Assembly (NCBI GenBank): GCA_037179515.1
Contig: JAXCGZ010015129.1
Coordinates: 69,501 to 133,500 of the forward strand
Direction of reading: 5' to 3'
Source of the DNA: Halocaridina rubra
Lineage: Eukaryota; Arthropoda; Malacostraca; Decapoda; Atyidae
DNA length: 64,000 nucleotides
Position 1 is the first letter of the stretch. Each line of letters opens with the position of its first letter. Both the position numbers and the translations under genes were made by a program. The notes beneath the pieces were generated by a model. The model did not search any database. It saw only the letters and a list, made by a program, of their open reading frames with translations, and was not told the DNA's origin. Of this stretch, positions 36,156-47,754 are shown piece after piece.

Positions 36156-36470
36156 ACCTCATTCACGGTAAGTTTACCTATCACGTTCATATAAATTTAC
36201 GCCTGCATGCTGTTATTTATAAAGTAAAGGGTGGATTTTTAACAGTGCAGGGAGGGTTTATACAGTAAACGTAAAAATAATTATAAAATACCTATGTATA
36301 TGAGTATGTCTTGTCATTACCAACTCATTCACGGTAAGTTTACCTATCACTTTCATATAAATTTACACTTGCATGCTGTTATTTATGAAGTAAAGGGTGC
36401 TTTTTTAACAGTACAGGGAGGGTTTATACAGTAAACGTAAAAATAAATGTAAAATACCTATGTTCATATA
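36156..36470. repeat. 166-bp tandem duplication in the Tigger 3' region
   Basis: The block beginning cattcacggtaagtttaccta occurs at about 36160 and 36326 with a few differences. Confidence 0.85.
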
Positions 36471-36546
36471 GGGTGATCCTACTTCGCAGAAATTCGCCTA
36501 TCGCGGTCGTTCCCGGAACCTAACCCCCACGATAAACAAGGGATCA

Positions 36547-36549
<3 letters not shown>

Positions 36550-36618
<69 letters not shown>
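36550..36618. repeat. (TA)n between Tigger right end and MITE B left end
   Basis: TA repeat whose first and last TA serve as target duplications of the two adjoining elements. Confidence 0.9.

Positions 36619-37852
<1,234 letters not shown>

Positions 37853-37910
<58 letters not shown>
37853..37910. repeat. (TA)n at the right end of MITE B
   Basis: TA tract starting at the target duplication of MITE B and ending at the 273-bp tandem array. Confidence 0.9.
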
Positions 37911-37914
<4 letters not shown>

Positions 37915-37924
37915 TCATTTTTTT

Positions 37925-37995
37925 ACCCCGACCGGGACTCGAACCTAGGACTTATGATTACTAAGTCAAGGCGCTACCACTACACCACAGAAGGT
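37925..37995 (-). tRNA. tRNA-like sequence, array unit 1 (probable tRNA-derived pseudogene)
   Basis: 71 nt. A-box-like GGTGTAGTGGTAGCGCC gives a good D arm (GGTG/CGCC). B box GGTTCGAGTCC gives a T arm with one mismatch. The acceptor stem is only partly paired. The anticodon region has a 6-bp stem GACTTA/TAAGTC with a 7-nt loop GTAATCA, an unusual geometry, so no anticodon is assigned. Pol III promoter boxes look intact. Confidence 0.5.
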
Positions 37996-38196
37996 TAAAA
38001 GGAATCCAACCTTATAGCTTATATCTGCTATACTTAGGAATGATTGCATTCTAACTGAATGCCACTATGTTCATATTACAGATTCCCCAACCTCACTGTG
38101 GCTTCATTTTAGCATTTAATTCAATTCCCAATCTCATTCGGGCCATGAAATAACCAATTAAGCACATTACATATGTGAAAACATGAATCATTTTTT

Positions 38197-38267
38197 ACCC
38201 CGACCGGGACTCGAACCTAGGACTTATGATTACTAAGTCAAGGCACTACCACTACACCACAGAAGGT
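38197..38267 (-). tRNA. tRNA-like sequence, array unit 2
   Basis: Same as unit 1 except one change in the D stem (minus strand TAGTGCC instead of TAGCGCC). Probably a pseudogene. Confidence 0.45.
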
Positions 38268-38469
38268 TAAAAGGAATCCAACCTTATAGCTTATATCTGC
38301 TATACTTAGGAATGATTGCATTCTAACTGAATGCCACTATGTTCATATTACAGATTCCCCAACTTCACTCGTGGCTTCATTTTAGCATTTAATTCAATTC
38401 CCAATCTCATTCGGGCCATGAAATAACAAATTAAGCACATTACATATGTGAAAACATGAATCATTTTTT

Positions 38470-38540
38470 ACCCCGACCAGGACTCGAACCTAGGACTTAT
38501 GATTACTAAGTCAAGGCGCTACCACTACACCACAGAAGGT
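38470..38540 (-). tRNA. tRNA-like sequence, array unit 3
   Basis: Same as unit 1 except one change in the T stem (CCTGG instead of CCCGG). Probably a pseudogene. Confidence 0.45.
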
Positions 38541-38726
38541 TAAAAGGAATCCAACCTTATAGCTTATATCTGCTATACTTAGGAATGACTGCATTCTAAC
38601 TGAATGCCACTATGTTCATATTACAGATTCCCCAACCTCACTTGTGGCTTCATTTTAGCATTTAATTCAATTCCCAATCTCATTCGGGCCATGAAATAAC
38701 CAATTAAGCACATTACATATGTGAAA

Positions 38727-38889
38727 ACATATTGAGAAAGCAAATAGAATATAAAAGAACAACAAACAAACAGAGTGAATGTTTGTTTCATTGATGATGC
38801 ATAAAGAAGATCATGGTTTCTTTGAAAACACAATTACATCAACTATTTGTTTGTTGTTCTTTTATATTCTATTTGCTTTCTCAATATGT
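38727..38889. repeat. Perfect 44-bp inverted repeat with 75-nt loop
   Basis: Left arm 38727..38770 (acatattgagaaagcaaata...) and right arm 38846..38889 are exact reverse complements. The array ends inside the left arm, and the BEL gag follows directly after the right arm. Function unknown. Confidence 0.92.
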
Positions 38890-39689
38890 TGGTTAAACCT
38901 GATGCATTACAATGTGTTCGGGGATTGGTTCAACGTGATTGTGATCTGTGTCAAACAGAACTTGCCTAAGATGATGAGACACTTGTTGTTGCTTATTTAG
39001 AAAGATGTCATCAAATGCTGATAGAGGATATGGAAGATATGATAGGAACTATGAAGAATATATCGAGGATAAGCCCCTTAAAAGGGATTCTGAATAGGAA
39101 GATATAGAACGTGACAATCTAGCTGAAATAGTAAATGAGATTAGCTTAGCTATCCTAGAATGGATTCGTAATTTAGGAACTATGAAGAGTACTAGAGTTT
39201 GTAGTTCCGAGAGTTCAAGCCTCCCCAGTGGACAGCCCACACCTAGATTTCCTGAAGTAAAAATACCACAGTTCTGTGGAAACTACGATGAATGGAACGA
39301 GTTTTGGGATACGTTTGATACCTTAGTACATAGTACTTCTATGACAACTATGACAAAGTTTACCATCTTGAGAAATGCCCTTAAAGGAGATGCCAAAGAC
39401 ACCATTAAGGGAGATCCTGTTGCTAGTGAGAATAATGATGAATGCATTCAACAGCTGCAAGCTGCTTATGCCAGCAAGGACAGGATTGTAAGAAATTCAA
39501 TGAGGAAATTGGTAAAAATATCAACTCCCTCTTCTAATTATTCATCACTTTTTAAGTAGGTTGGCCCATGGCACCAACTGCCCGTTGTGGTACTACAGCT
39601 GAAGGGTCTAGTGGACTTATATAAGTCTGTTCTGGACAGTTCGATGTTAAGTCTTCCTTCAGTTACGGTTCTCCTTCTATGCCTACATC

Positions 39690-39885
39690 AACACCAAATA
39701 TTCTTGGATATTTGTTACACATGTCTTATTATCCCTTCACATCTGACAAGTCATAAACAATCCCCATCTCTATTTCTCTTTATGTTTTCTTCGTGCCCAG
39801 GCCTGATGAGGGTAGATTTTTTTAAAATTATTTTTTTGGCCTGTCCTAGTGTCACAATCATTAAAAAAAAAAGAAAAAAAAAGTT
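39690..39885. mobile_element. Old MITE right-arm fragment inside BEL gag
   Basis: Diverged match to the right arm of the Tigger-type MITEs: tattatcccttcacatctgac, cctgatgagg, and tggcctgtcctagtgtcacaatc followed by an A-run. No terminus is recognisable. Confidence 0.65.
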
Positions 39886-40073
39886 CAAGCTGGAAGTAGT
39901 AGCCATTACACGAAGTTTGAAAAATTATAGAGACATCAAGAACATTGACTGGGTGTTTTCAGAACTTGTGATAATGAAATTATCAGAAGATGTGGAGAAC
40001 TGGATTAGCATAAGACTAGACACAAAATATCCTTCATTTGAAACACTCTTGAAGGAACTGGGAATAATATATA

Positions 40074-40344
40074 CAGTAATCCCTCGTTATTTCGCAGTTC
40101 ACCTATCGCGAATTCAGTGCATCGCGGATTTATTTTGGAAAAAAATAAATAAATTTTAAAGATTATTGTGACACCAGGACGGGCCAAAAAATGATAAAAT
40201 AAAACAGCCTTTATCAGGCTGTAAAGAGAAACAGAGATGGAAAGTGTAATGACCTATCAGATATGAAGGGATTATAAAAGATGTGTAATGAATATCCAGT
40301 TCTCTGCTGGGTTCTTAGATACCTCTGCATTACTTTCTCCTTAG

Positions 40345-40423
<79 letters not shown>

Positions 40424-40478
40424 CATTATTATTATTTTTATTGGCGACAATAATTTTCCTTTGATGATGATCGTGGAG

Positions 40479-40552
<74 letters not shown>

Positions 40553-40667
40553 GGGCTCATCATTGTTTGTACATCTGTTGGTTTATTTACTTTAATAACT
40601 GTGTACAGTGCCCCTCCCTAGTTGGCTGGAACAAAGAGAGTGTGGGGGGTTGGGTAGAATAGAATGC

Positions 40668-40744
<77 letters not shown>

Positions 40745-40818
40745 TCTTTAATTAACTCTTGTTCATTCAACCAAAACTACATTATTTATTGTGAAAATAA
40801 TGGTTTAATTACAAATTC

Positions 40819-40908
<90 letters not shown>

Positions 40909-40956
40909 TATTATTATAATCTCCACAATTATCATCAAAGGAAAATTATTGTTGCC

Positions 40957-40994
<38 letters not shown>

Positions 40995-41297
40995 GATCTA
41001 AGGAGAATTTTTGGATTAGACATCATGAAAGTAATGCAGAAGTATATTAAAACCCAGCAGAGAATTGGATATTCATTACACATCTTTTATAATCCCTTCA
41101 CTCCTGACAGTTCATTACACTCTCCATCTCTGTTTCTCTTTACAGCCTGATAAAGGCTGTTTTATTTTATCATTTTTTGGCCCGTCCTGGTGTCACAATA
41201 ATATATATATATTTTTTTTTTAGGTGTTTCTACTTCGGGAAATTCAGCTGTCGCGGCTGGTCCCGGAACCGAACCCCCCGCGATAAACGAGGGGTTA

Positions 41298-41300
<3 letters not shown>
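40074..41300. mobile_element. Foldback MITE with Tigger-type ends (copy C)
   Basis: Starts cagtaatccctcgttatttcg, ends acgaggggttactg, flanked by TA (40072-40073, 41301-41302). It has the same inverted-arm plan as copy B: ATT tracts at about 40348..40436 and 40482..40551, (GA)n at 40670..40740, AAT tracts at about 40827..40910 and 40962..40995. Inserted in the BEL gag. Confidence 0.9.

Positions 41301-41385
<85 letters not shown>
41301..41385. repeat. (TA)n at the right end of MITE C
   Basis: TA tract beginning exactly at the target duplication of copy C. Confidence 0.92.
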
Positions 41386-41387
<2 letters not shown>

Positions 41388-41542
41388 TATAGAAGGCAAC
41401 AACACTAAAGGTAACACAAAGGGAGAAACCTAAACCTTCCTGAGAGATGAGACCCGGTCCTATAAAAAGATTTAGGTAGTTATGGTGCTGTTGCAAAAAG
41501 GGTAAATAATAACACAGAATGTGTGTTCTTTGGTTGGCAAGA

Positions 41543-41683
41543 TGTTGGGAGGTTATTGTCAAGTTTGTTTTACTAAGGGGACTCAAAGTACTGAACTCGG
41601 TTAAGAGCTCACAAACAGACAGTTCAAACACTCCTATCACTACTCAGTTAAATGAAACTCAGAACTCAACTTTCTTAATTTCT
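41543..41683 (-). repeat. Outer end of 3' LTR, Gmr1-like copy 2
   Basis: Begins tgttgggaggttattgtcaag, then ttactaaggggactcaaagtact and aactcagaactcaactttct, matching the start of the LTRs at 10092 and 21475. It breaks at 41683, where Mag-like sequence begins. Confidence 0.7.
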
Positions 41684-41756
41684 GCGTCAAGAACTTTGGA
41701 GGAGTTATTTCTGCTTTTATCCTCTCAAATGACTACTGAGAGTCCACTGACTAGTG

Positions 41757-42775
41757 CTATACTACGTCTTTGTTTAACAGTCGATATATTGATTTTGCTA
41801 GGGTAGCTAAGTCTTTTATGAACTTTTCGTAAAATGTCACTAGTCCTAATAATGACTGTAGCTCCTTGACATTTTCAGGCACTTTTGCTGACTGTACCGC
41901 CGTGATATTGTCATCTGTTTTGTGAATACCCTGGTCAGTTATTTTGAACCCTAAATATTCAATTGCTGAAACTTTAAAATGGCATTTCCTCCTTTTTATT
42001 TTCATTCCATTTTCTTGGATGCGTTTCAATACTGCTACTAGTCTTTCGTGATGCTCTCTCTCGTCCTTCCCTGCTACTAATATGTCATCAACGAAACAAA
42101 ATACTCTGGGCAGTCCATTGAATATTTTATCCATTGCTTGCTGCGATATTGTGGAACTGCTGGCTACTCCATATGGTAGTCTTTTGGGACGAAATAACCC
42201 TAAATGAGTATTTATTGTACAGTATTTTTGTGACTTGTCATCCATAAATAACTGCTGAAAGGTATTTTCTAGGTAAATTTTTTAAAAGACCTTACATTCT
42301 CCTAGGGCTGCAAACATGTTTGTAGGGCTGGGTAGAGGGTATTGGGCTATTTGTAACTGTGGGTTTAGTGTTACCTTATAATCTCCACACAGCCGGACAC
42401 CATCATCTTGCTTGGCTACTGGAACTAAAGGAATTCCCAGTCTGAATACATTACTCTCTCCCATGTGCCTTCTGCTTCTAATCTTTTAATTTACTGTTCA
42501 ACTGAGACCTTTAAAGCAAATGGGATAGGTCTAGGAGCAAAAATCTTGGGTGTTGCATCAGATTTCAGAACTAAGGTTGCCTTTGTGCTTTTTACTGTGC
42601 CATGTCCTTCAGTAAATATTTCCTTAAATTCTGAAAACACATCACTCACAGGGGTAACAGTTTTATGTTCTACCTTCAGAACCTTCAAAATTTCCGTCCA
42701 TTTTAACTGAAAATGTTTCAACCAATCTAAACCCATTAATGTCTGACCTTGGCCTTTCACAATGGTGAGGGGCAA
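41757..42775 (-). pseudogene. Reverse transcriptase and protease end, Mag-like copy 2
   Basis: 42491..42775 has LMGLDWLKHFQ (end of protease) and pre-RT PRPIPFALK. 42282..42464 has VPVAKQDDGVRLCGDYKVTLNP (RT fingers). 41757..42245 has RPKRLPYGVASSSTISQQAMDKIF, catalytic FCFVDDILVAGKD and YLGFKITDQGIH. Frameshifts lie between the three. Better preserved than copy 1 in the palm. Confidence 0.85.
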
Positions 42776-42868
42776 ATCCTGTGCTGTCTGCTGATCATAC
42801 TGAGCATTAACCTTGGCTGAACCTACTACCTTGATGTTGTGTGCATTGTAATCCCACAGAACATTATT

Positions 42869-44004
42869 TCAAGCTTCTATGGACAAATTAGGTATCTTGC
42901 ATGCCACCTGTTCTGACATCACAGAGACGTCTGCTGCTGTGTTAACTTGCATGACAACCGGCACACTGTTTACGTTTACTGTAATCATTAACCTCCTGTC
43001 TTTGCTACTTGTAGAGTTAATTTGAAAAGCAAATTCTGGTTTACTACAATCTAATTGCTCTGATGGGTCATCTGACTGAACATACTGTTGAGTTTCAGGT
43101 TTAACTGAGGTATAATTGATGTGTTTCTCTGTTTTGCAGAGCCTACACATGTTACTGAAATGACCCTTGTATCCACAACTGTTACATTTATTGTCAGTTG
43201 CTGGACACTTTGTCATGTCACTGGGATAATGACCTGCCTTACCACACCTTATACATTGTTTTGTATTTGTGGATTGTTTACCCTCAGGTTTCCTTTGAGC
43301 TGTCGTGTATTTTCTTTATTGTCATTGCCGTTTACCATACTGAGAGGACACTTTATTAACCTGAGAATTGTTTTGTGAGCCCTCAACGGCTTGAGCTTGA
43401 GAATTTGCTGCTTCCAGAATCCTAGCTGTGCCTAAAACCTTATCTAATGTTAGGGTTTTCTCCTGAAGCAATTTTTTCTAAGTTCATGTGAATTACATTT
43501 GGCTATAACCTGATCGATTATGAAATCCTCCTGGTTATGGGACTCAGAAGTAGAAGCTAACTCTTTCAACTTGGTAACAAATGCATTAGCTGATTCAATT
43601 GCATTATGGGTGCACTGGCTCTACCTAAATCTCTCATATCTAAAATTAATTTTAGGAGCAAAATAGGCATTTAGGCAATTAATTGTTCATTGAAGGGTGT
43701 TACCTGTAGGTTTAAGGCTTTTATACACCTCCTGTACCTCTAGACCTGCTACATGGAGTAGTAGGGGATGCTTCTTCTCATCCTTAGTGACTCCTATTGC
43801 CTTCAGGTAGATGTCAAACGAATCTATCCACTTATTCCACCTCTGTGCAATAGTGGAAGGTTCCTCTTGATGACTGAAAACGCTCTGGGCATGGGTAGAT
43901 CGAGCACCATGGTTATGGTGGACTGCTGTGGGCTGGTTACACACTCCTGCCAAAACTTGGTTGGTGCCAAATGTGCTGCCTCCTCTGCCTGGTGTCGCTA
44001 CCAC
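42869..44004 (-). pseudogene. Gag, zinc knuckle and protease start, Mag-like copy 2
   Basis: Gag 43687..44004 (EEPSTIAQRWNKWIDSFDIYLKA). A CCHC knuckle CNSCGYKGHFSNMC lies in 42869..43216. The same frame continues to the protease loop VVMQVNTAADVSVMS, where catalytic Asp is replaced by Asn (copy 1 has VDTAAD). Shifts lie between 43220 and 43687. Confidence 0.8.
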
Positions 44005-44530
44005 TCGTCGCCCCTGTTATGTTTCTTACCTGTTCAAGAATAAATAGATGTTGTAAAGCTCTATGAAGCTCTATAATTGTGTACAATTTGTAGTCATTAT
44101 AATACATAGCCCATTCTCGTCGCCACTGTTATGTTTCTTACCTGTTTAAGATAAGTTGATGGTTGTAGAGCTCTATGAAGCTCTATAATTGTGTATGATG
44201 TGTAGTCATTATAATGAATATCCCATTCTCGTCATTAATATTATAGAGATGATGTGGGGTGGATATGTATGCACAGGTATACTGTAACTGCTTTTATTTT
44301 GTTATGCCATTTGTAGTAGAGTATAAATTCTAAAACTAAACAAAATATATAAATGTTATGAGAATAGTCAATAATACTGGATTATACTGAAACATTTAAT
44401 AAAAGGATCGAAACCCTAATATGAAGGATCGAAACATGCAATTTGTGGTTGTCAAACGTAAATAATAGAAAACACTTCCTGAATGTGCAGTAGAAAACTT
44501 AACACTAATTAAAGGGGTATCTTAGACACA

Positions 44531-45653
44531 TTAAAATGAATTAGAATAGGTTAGGAGAAGGGGTAGATTTTTACGTGGTAATGAGCAATCTTTTGAGGAC
44601 AAGACTTTACTTTGGCCCCCTCAGTGAAAGAAATTTCTTATCAGTGTATATCAGCAGTAATTTCCAGGTCAAGGAATTAAATTTGGCAGTTGAAATTCCA
44701 GTTGGGTAATCAACAAAAGTTCGTTTTGTTTGGGAATGGAATCTGAGAAAAATTTCATAGGATTTGACCAGTAATGAATTTAACCAGTTTCTCAAATTCC
44801 CAATTTGCTTGACCAACGAGCTTTAACATACACTATCTCTCACCTTGTTTGTGCCAGATGAATTCCTGTGAAGACGCCACATAAAAAGGGTTTGAAGTCA
44901 GCGGGACTGCTGAGGCAAGATCTCCCCTCTGGGATGTTTGGCCGCCAATTGAGAGTGATCAAGCATCCCTCTTGGTGACGTCATCATTCAGCCCCCTGTA
45001 GGATGCATATCCAGAGCAGTAATTCACTCATATAAATTAAATTCAATGGCTACTGTAGTGGTGGTCCCTGGCAGGCAATTATGGCAGAGATGCAAGGGAA
45101 AGACAGTATTTTAGGTGCACAAAGTGGAAGCAAATAAAAATCGTGAAATATTATGGGCAAAGTAGGTTATTGGCGAACAATCTCCAGAACGTTCATGGCG
45201 TTGCAGGAGACGGACTTTTAAATATTCAAATAATAAAGAAGCTACTGAAATGTATCTAGACAGGCTAATAACATATCAGCAGGGTCAAATTTATAACAAA
45301 ATTATCAGCAAGAGCAATTTTTATAATAGAGCAAAATTTATTAGCAAAAGAAATTTTATAATAAGAAAATTGCGTAAACAACGTTTCTATGGCCTCATTC
45401 GTGAGAAAAAAGAAAGAGCAGTAAACAGAAATAGGAGGGAGATTTTATTTTGGGATCATGCTTTCTACACGTATAAGAATATTAAAGAAGATATACTAAA
45501 ATATAAATTCCAAATAATCATAATCTGCATAATGCAAGGAGTGAGAATTTTTTTAGTAAGAAAAGAAACGACAGTAACTAGTTAACTACATAACTAATAA
45601 GGCATCAACTAAAGCCTCTTGTGACTCTGAGTGAAACACTCTGTCACAAAGGC
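44531..45653 (-). repeat. Inner part of 3' LTR, Gmr1-like copy 2
   Basis: Matches 11120..12183, ending ctgtcaca. Next to it, the minus strand AGAGAGGGCC is a good polypurine tract (45656..45665). Confidence 0.75.
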
Positions 45654-46382
45654 CCTCTCTAGAGAATATTGAATTAACAAAATTAAAATACAGAAGGCGA
45701 AAAAAAAACAGAGGAAGTTATATTGACTTCAGGGTTATTATGAGGGATGCGATATTCTTTTAAGGGAAAAGAACAAATGAACATAAAAAGAATGGGATCC
45801 ACCACTGGAACATATCATATTATTAGTAAAGTGAACAATTCTTTTCAAAAAAAACATTAAGTGACATCCAAAACATAAAAGGAATGTGATCAAATTGAAA
45901 TTTCAAGAAAATTAAAATCACAATTAAATATCAGAGAATATCAATATTTAAGTTTAAGAATTCTTCACATGCAATAAGGCAATAAAATAATTTTAGAAAA
46001 ATACAATATACGTAAAAGGAAAATTTTGAACATAGTCGTCCTTAACAGTGTCAGTTGGGTTTGAAACAGCTTCAGCTGTCCAACACTAAGCTAAAGTTTC
46101 TGCCATGTTCTGGCTTTCAGAGTCCCACAAAAGGGGAATATAAAACTACAATCAAAGAAATATTCTTCATCTTCTTCATCTTCCATAAGGAATAACGTTA
46201 ATACATATGGGTACGTTGCACAAGGGTGTATAAACACGCTATTCTAAAGTAAACTAAATAAAACTCATTTTACACGTATATGAGCAACTGAAATACGTAT
46301 ATAAGCTAAAATAAACAAGTACAGTATTAATGATATAAAGATAAACACAAAAATAATAACACATCAGAGAAGTAATCTTTAC
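45654..46382 (-). other. 3' untranslated region, Gmr1-like copy 2
   Basis: Homologous to 12184..12819, with a short extra segment near 46205..46300. No coding content. Confidence 0.65.
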
Positions 46383-47300
46383 AGAGTAGTTAAGCTGAGG
46401 CTAACAGCACCAGCTTCCTAATTTGAGGGTAACGACTGTCGACTTAGTAGATCAGCAAGGTCATTGTCCTTTCCATCAACATGTTGGGCAGTGAATTTGA
46501 ATAGATTCAGGTAGAGTGCTCACCTTTTCAGCAGAGGATTCAGCTTGTCTGTAGTCTGTAAATATAGGAGAGGGTGGTGGTCTGTACTCAGTATACAATG
46601 TCGGCCATACAGATGGACTTCAAATATCTTTATGGCCCAATATGCGGCCAGAGCTTCCTTTTCCACGGTGGAGTAATTCCGCTCTGCAGGTCAAAGCCTG
46701 TGGCTTGCATATCGCACTGGAGCTACTTCTGCTGAGTTGTCCGACTGGGCTTGCAAGAGCACAGTGCCCAGGCCTTTGTCTGAGGCATCGGTCTGCAAAA
46801 TAAAAGGAAAATTGGGGCTTACCATTGTAATACTGGCTCTTCTGCCAATGCTTTTCGGAGTTTGAAAAATGCTTTCTCCGCCTCGTCTGTCCATTGGACA
46901 GCGGAGGTTTTACCTCGCTTTGAGGAGATCATTTGCTGCAAAGGGGCAGCAATAGTATTAAAATGTGGAATGAACCGTTGGTAGTAGCCGACACTATCCA
47001 GGAATGATCTCAGTTGAGTGACAGTAGCAGGTTTCTCCATCTCCTTAATAGCTTGCACCTTGTCCTGTAAGTGGGACATAGCTCCTTTTCCGACCAAGTG
47101 GCCGAGACACTGCAATTGTTTGAAACCAATCTCGCATTTGTAAGGCTTTAAGTGAAGTCTGTGCTGTTTCAGACGACCGGGAACTCTGTGAAAAGTCGCA
47201 AGGCGCAATGAACAATCCTGAGAATGGACCAGAATGTCGTCAATAAAGCATGAAACTTTGTCGAGATCCTGCAATACAGTCCTCATGAGTCGGCTGAAGC
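46383..47300 (-). pseudogene. RT (C-terminal part) and RNase H, Gmr1-like copy 2
   Basis: Contains CFIDDILVHSQD, LGHLVGKGAMS and FLDSVGYYQRFIPHFN, then TDASDKGLGTVLLQ and the remainder of RNase H in shifted frames down to 46383. The RT fingers are missing. The open frame at 46819..47388 runs straight from the integrase C-terminal module (HRVTPDHCVLNVDGNN) into the RT at CFSRLM. About 840 bp has been deleted relative to copy 1. The order integrase then RT is therefore confirmed on one strand in one reading frame. Confidence 0.85.
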
Positions 47301-47754
47301 AGTACAGCTTCAGCTGATTAATGTGGTATTTCCAGTTATTGCCATCAACATTTAACACACAATGGTCAGGGGTCACACGGTGTACCACAGTGTATGGTAC
47401 TTTTCAGCATAGCATGAGCTTGCGAGCATATGTTGGAAGAAGTAACAGAACTCGATCTTCGGGTGTTTGGGCACTATGCCAGGCACGCTTGATAAAGAGG
47501 AGCTTGTTAGTCTGCTGGTGACCCTTAGGCTAATTGTTTAGCTTTCCAGGCCCTTTTGAGATGAGACAAAATCTTCAAAATATACTCATGAACGTCCTTA
47601 TTGTCGTCATCGATGGTAGGTGAGTCCCATCATTCTGCCTAGAATTCCACTGGGCCTCTGACCTTATGACTATAAATCAGCTCGAAAGGCGAGTATCCAG
47701 CAGTGTTGTGGGGCATTTCTCTGAAGGAGAAAAGTGCAGCGGGGACGTACTTGT
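47301..47754 (-). pseudogene. Integrase C-terminal part, Gmr1-like copy 2
   Basis: Matches 14590..15040 of copy 1 with frameshifts. Includes the GPY/F-like end. Stops at the LINE insertion, where gacgtacttgt continues on the far side as tttgtcccactgcc. Confidence 0.75.

Larger units (their letters stand above)
33424..36549 (+). mobile_element. Tigger (pogo superfamily) DNA transposon
   Basis: Full-length element flanked by TA (33422-33423, 36550-36551). The left terminus cagtaatcccgcgctatatc and the right terminus (reverse complement cagtgatcccttgtttatcg) are imperfect inverted repeats with the Tigger look. It contains a transposase pseudogene and repeated untranslated regions. Its ends are shared with the MITEs at 951, 36619, 40074 and about 54360, making it their likely past source of transposase. 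Confidence 0.9.
37911..38729. repeat. Tandem array, 273 bp x 3, each unit with a tRNA-like sequence
   Basis: Units begin tgaatcattttt at 37911, 38184 and 38457 and end gtgaaaaca. Differences between units are single bases and compensating one-base indels, so the triplication is recent. Each unit carries a minus-strand tRNA-like region near its start, followed by about 200 bp of unrelated AT-rich sequence. It could be a tandemly duplicated tRNA-derived SINE. Confidence 0.92.
38890..41542 (+). pseudogene. BEL/Pao gag, interrupted by MITEs
   Basis: Gag of a BEL/Pao LTR retrotransposon. N-terminal pieces are readable at 38890..39060. The core at 39182..39559 has FPEVKIPQFCGNYDEWNEFWDTF and KFTILRNALKGDAKDTI, the signature of this gag type (DUF1759). 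It continues after a MITE fragment at 39886..40071 (ITRSLKNYRDIKNIDWVFSELVI, YPSFETLLKELG). After MITE C, a zinc-knuckle-like TECVFFGWQDVG lies at about 41515..41545 with one Cys lost. It then stops at a gypsy LTR. No BEL protease, RT or integrase is seen. Confidence 0.75.
41684..44530 (-). mobile_element. Mag-like gypsy, copy 2, truncated
   Basis: Minus-strand relative of 24390..29464, nearly collinear with it from RNase H through gag to the 5' LTR. It lacks most of RNase H, all integrase and the 3' LTR. The 5' LTR (44015..44530) lost its last bases (ends gacaca). It separates two parts of a Gmr1-like LTR, and about 1.3 kb of that LTR is missing between them, so insertion was accompanied or followed by deletion. 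Confidence 0.85.

Noticed and set aside
37911..38729. Possible CRISPR-like array
   Set aside because: Three long, nearly identical 273-bp units without short repeats and variable spacers; the sequence is eukaryotic.
45250..45585. 111-codon plus-strand open frame, Lys/Ile/Arg-rich
   Set aside because: It lies inside the Gmr1-like LTR and the frame is not kept in the homologous LTRs, for example near 11850 and 61250.
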